The notes beneath the pieces are model-generated. The model saw only the letters and a program-made list of their open reading frames with translations, did not search any database and had not been told where the DNA came from. Source: Chloroflexota bacterium (GTDB lineage: Bacteria; Chloroflexota; Dehalococcoidia; Lucifugimonadales; UBA3495). Taken from it: DNA of 42,503 nucleotides. Within the stretch, counting starts at the first letter, position 1. Each line of letters opens with the position of its first letter. Positions 41,352 to 42,503 of this stretch are shown here, one piece after another. The DNA is taken from positions 1 to 42,503 of the forward strand of contig JAPPCX010000113.1 of the NCBI GenBank assembly GCA_028875655.1, written 5' to 3'. The position numbers were made by a program, and so were the translations under genes.

Positions 41352-42356
41352 ATGAGTACCCACCTTTTCGGTCTCGTGGACACTGCCTTTACCTATAGCC
41401 ACTCCATCGGACGGAACGAGTTCAACGGAACCGGCCTCCGCAATCCTATGGACCTGACTATTGACGATGAGGGCAAGGTCTATGTGGTCAACCGATCCTA
41501 CGAAAACCGTCCCGACGGAGTGCGCGTTTCCATCGTCACCTTGGACGAGGATTTCGTAGGCGAATTCAGCCAGTTTGGCGAAGGGCCCGGCGACCTGTAT
41601 TGGCCCACCGCGTGCGCGCTGGATGGCGAAGGCAACCTGTACGTTGCCGACGAATGGCTCAACCGCATCACCATCTTCGACGGCGACGGCGAGTACCTGA
41701 GCCACTGGGGCGAGGCCGGCGACGGCCCCGGCCAGTTCAACGGTCCGTCCGGGATCGCCATTGATGGCGACACCATGTGGATCGTGGACAGCCGGAACAA
41801 CCGCGTCCAGAGCTACGGGTTGGACGGCGCTTTCAAGAGCCAGTTCGGCGAGGCTGGTTCCGGAAACGGTCAGTTGAACATGCCCTGGGGTATCTGCCTG
41901 GACAAGGACGGCCTGATCTACGTGGCCGACTGGCGTAACGACCGCATCCAGGTCTTCACCCAGGACGGCGAGTGGCAGGCCAGCTACGGCATGAGCGGCG
42001 ACGGTCCCGGCCAGTTCAAGCGGCCCAACGCCGTGTTCGTGGACAACGACGGCGACATCTACGTCTGCGACCGCGAGAACGACCGCGTCCAGATCCTCGC
42101 GCCCGACGGACGGTTCCGCGCCCAGTTGAAGGGCGACCACGAAATTTCGGGATGGGGCAAGAGCAAGCTCAACTCCAACCCCGACATGATCCGCCAGCGG
42201 ACCATGGCCATCACCCACGACGGCGGCGAGTTCGAAAAAATCTTTGCCAATCCGTGCGCGGTGCGGGTCACCCCTGAAGGTCAGATCGCGATCCTGGACC
42301 ACACCCGTGGCCGGATCCAGGTCTATCAGAAGGAGAAGGAGCCGGTCCTGCTGTAA
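41352..42356 (+). CDS. NHL-repeat beta-propeller protein (copy 2)
   Basis: 334 aa with about six NHL repeats, e.g. GQFNGPSGI...MWIVDSRNNRVQSY, GQLNMPWGI...IYVADWRNDRIQVF and GQFKRPNAV...IYVCDRENDRVQIL. The N-terminal TYSHSIGRNE matches EYSHTVGFLA of copy 1, and a similar insert precedes the last blade, so the two are paralogs. No signal peptide. GAGAGGGAAG precedes the ATG. It closes the module; a strong terminator follows. Confidence 0.9.
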   Translation: MSTHLFGLVDTAFTYSHSIGRNEFNGTGLRNPMDLTIDDEGKVYVVNRSYENRPDGVRVSIVTLDEDFVGEFSQFGEGPGDLYWPTACALDGEGNLYVADEWLNRITIFDGDGEYLSHWGEAGDGPGQFNGPSGIAIDGDTMWIVDSRNNRVQSYGLDGAFKSQFGEAGSGNGQLNMPWGICLDKDGLIYVADWRNDRIQVFTQDGEWQASYGMSGDGPGQFKRPNAVFVDNDGDIYVCDRENDRVQILAPDGRFRAQLKGDHEISGWGKSKLNSNPDMIRQRTMAITHDGGEFEKIFANPCAVRVTPEGQIAILDHTRGRIQVYQKEKEPVLL

Positions 42357-42387
42357 AGCAGACGGCACTTGACCACAACGAGCGAAC

Positions 42388-42423
42388 GAGTCCCGCCGGT
42401 GGGTTTGCCTGCCGGCGGGACTC
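42388..42423 (+). terminator. Strong hairpin terminator after the second module
   Basis: Perfect 12-base arms GAGTCCCGCCGG / CCGGCGGGACTC with a 12-base loop, followed by GGTTT. Confidence 0.7.
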
Positions 42424-42503
42424 GGTTTAGGAGGAGCGACTACCACTAAGAGCCTATCCTAAAAACTGTTGGAAACTTGCAGTGGTGCTGTGGGAAGGGA
42501 AGC

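Noticed and set aside
42450-42503. GAGCCTATCCTAAAAACTG near the end as an insertion-sequence terminal repeat
   Set aside because: It resembles such ends, but no second end or transposase is in the window.
1-42503. tRNA genes, rRNA genes, CRISPR arrays, prophage or transposase genes
   Set aside because: None was recognised on either strand.

Overview
The window is a G+C-rich bacterial chromosome segment, densely packed and intact apart from one gene remnant. The gene set is three LLM-class flavin/F420 oxidoreductases, paired acyl-CoA dehydrogenases, two carboxymuconolactone decarboxylase-like proteins, an RraA-like protein, lipoprotein substrate-binding proteins (one with a long Val/Glu/Lys repeat linker), DUF1800/DUF1501/NHL proteins, an isoleucine-type T-box and a probable selenoprotein. 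Together these suggest an uncultured Chloroflexota of the Dehalococcoidia/SAR202 type. This is an inference from gene content; no rRNA or other phylogenetic marker is present.

Layout. (1) 55-10811, minus strand: twelve genes in one run with no gap above 34 bp, read from right to left: TlpA-like lipoprotein, two LLM oxidoreductases, a CMD-like protein, a PD-(D/E)XK-type protein, TldD, TldE, VapB, VapC, a GatC/AtzG-like small subunit, an amidase and a branched-chain-type substrate-binding lipoprotein. (2) 10903-15933, plus: an AI-2E family permease, then a probable operon of a B12-binding/radical-SAM-like protein with no cluster-binding cysteines, a DUF1800 protein and an NHL-repeat protein. 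(3) 15977-21396, minus: a second CMD-like protein, an RraA-like protein and a glycine betaine/proline ABC transporter (ATPase, permease, binding protein). (4) 21586-25398, plus: two acyl-CoA dehydrogenases, a small Cys-rich protein and a third LLM oxidoreductase. (5) 25423-28870: a GlcG/HbpS-like protein (minus), a redoxin whose peroxidatic position is an in-frame TGA (plus), a GreA-like protein with an extra N-terminal domain (minus), a quinone oxidoreductase and a SprT-like protein (plus). (6) 28990-31557, plus: a long structured leader, panD and two methyltransferases. (7) 31636-34220, minus: an HTH protein and ilvB, the latter behind a complete T-box leader and a clear promoter. (8) 34292-38356, plus: an oligopeptide-type ABC binding protein and two permeases, with no ATPase. 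(9) 38413-42423, plus: a second DUF1800 module, now DUF1800-DUF1501-NHL, with its own promoter and terminator.

How the genes fit together. Oxidative catabolism (LLM enzymes, acyl-CoA dehydrogenases, CMD-like proteins, RraA-like protein, amidase) sits beside uptake systems for betaine, peptides and amino-acid-like ligands. Branched-chain amino-acid synthesis (ilvB) is controlled by tRNA charging. Pantothenate precursor synthesis (panD) appears to be controlled through a long leader RNA. The DUF1800-NHL pair occurs twice, once with a radical-SAM-like partner and once with DUF1501, and is the best candidate for an uncharacterised system. Short GGGGCGAA...TTCGCCCC palindromes lie between operons, three of them at convergent gene ends.
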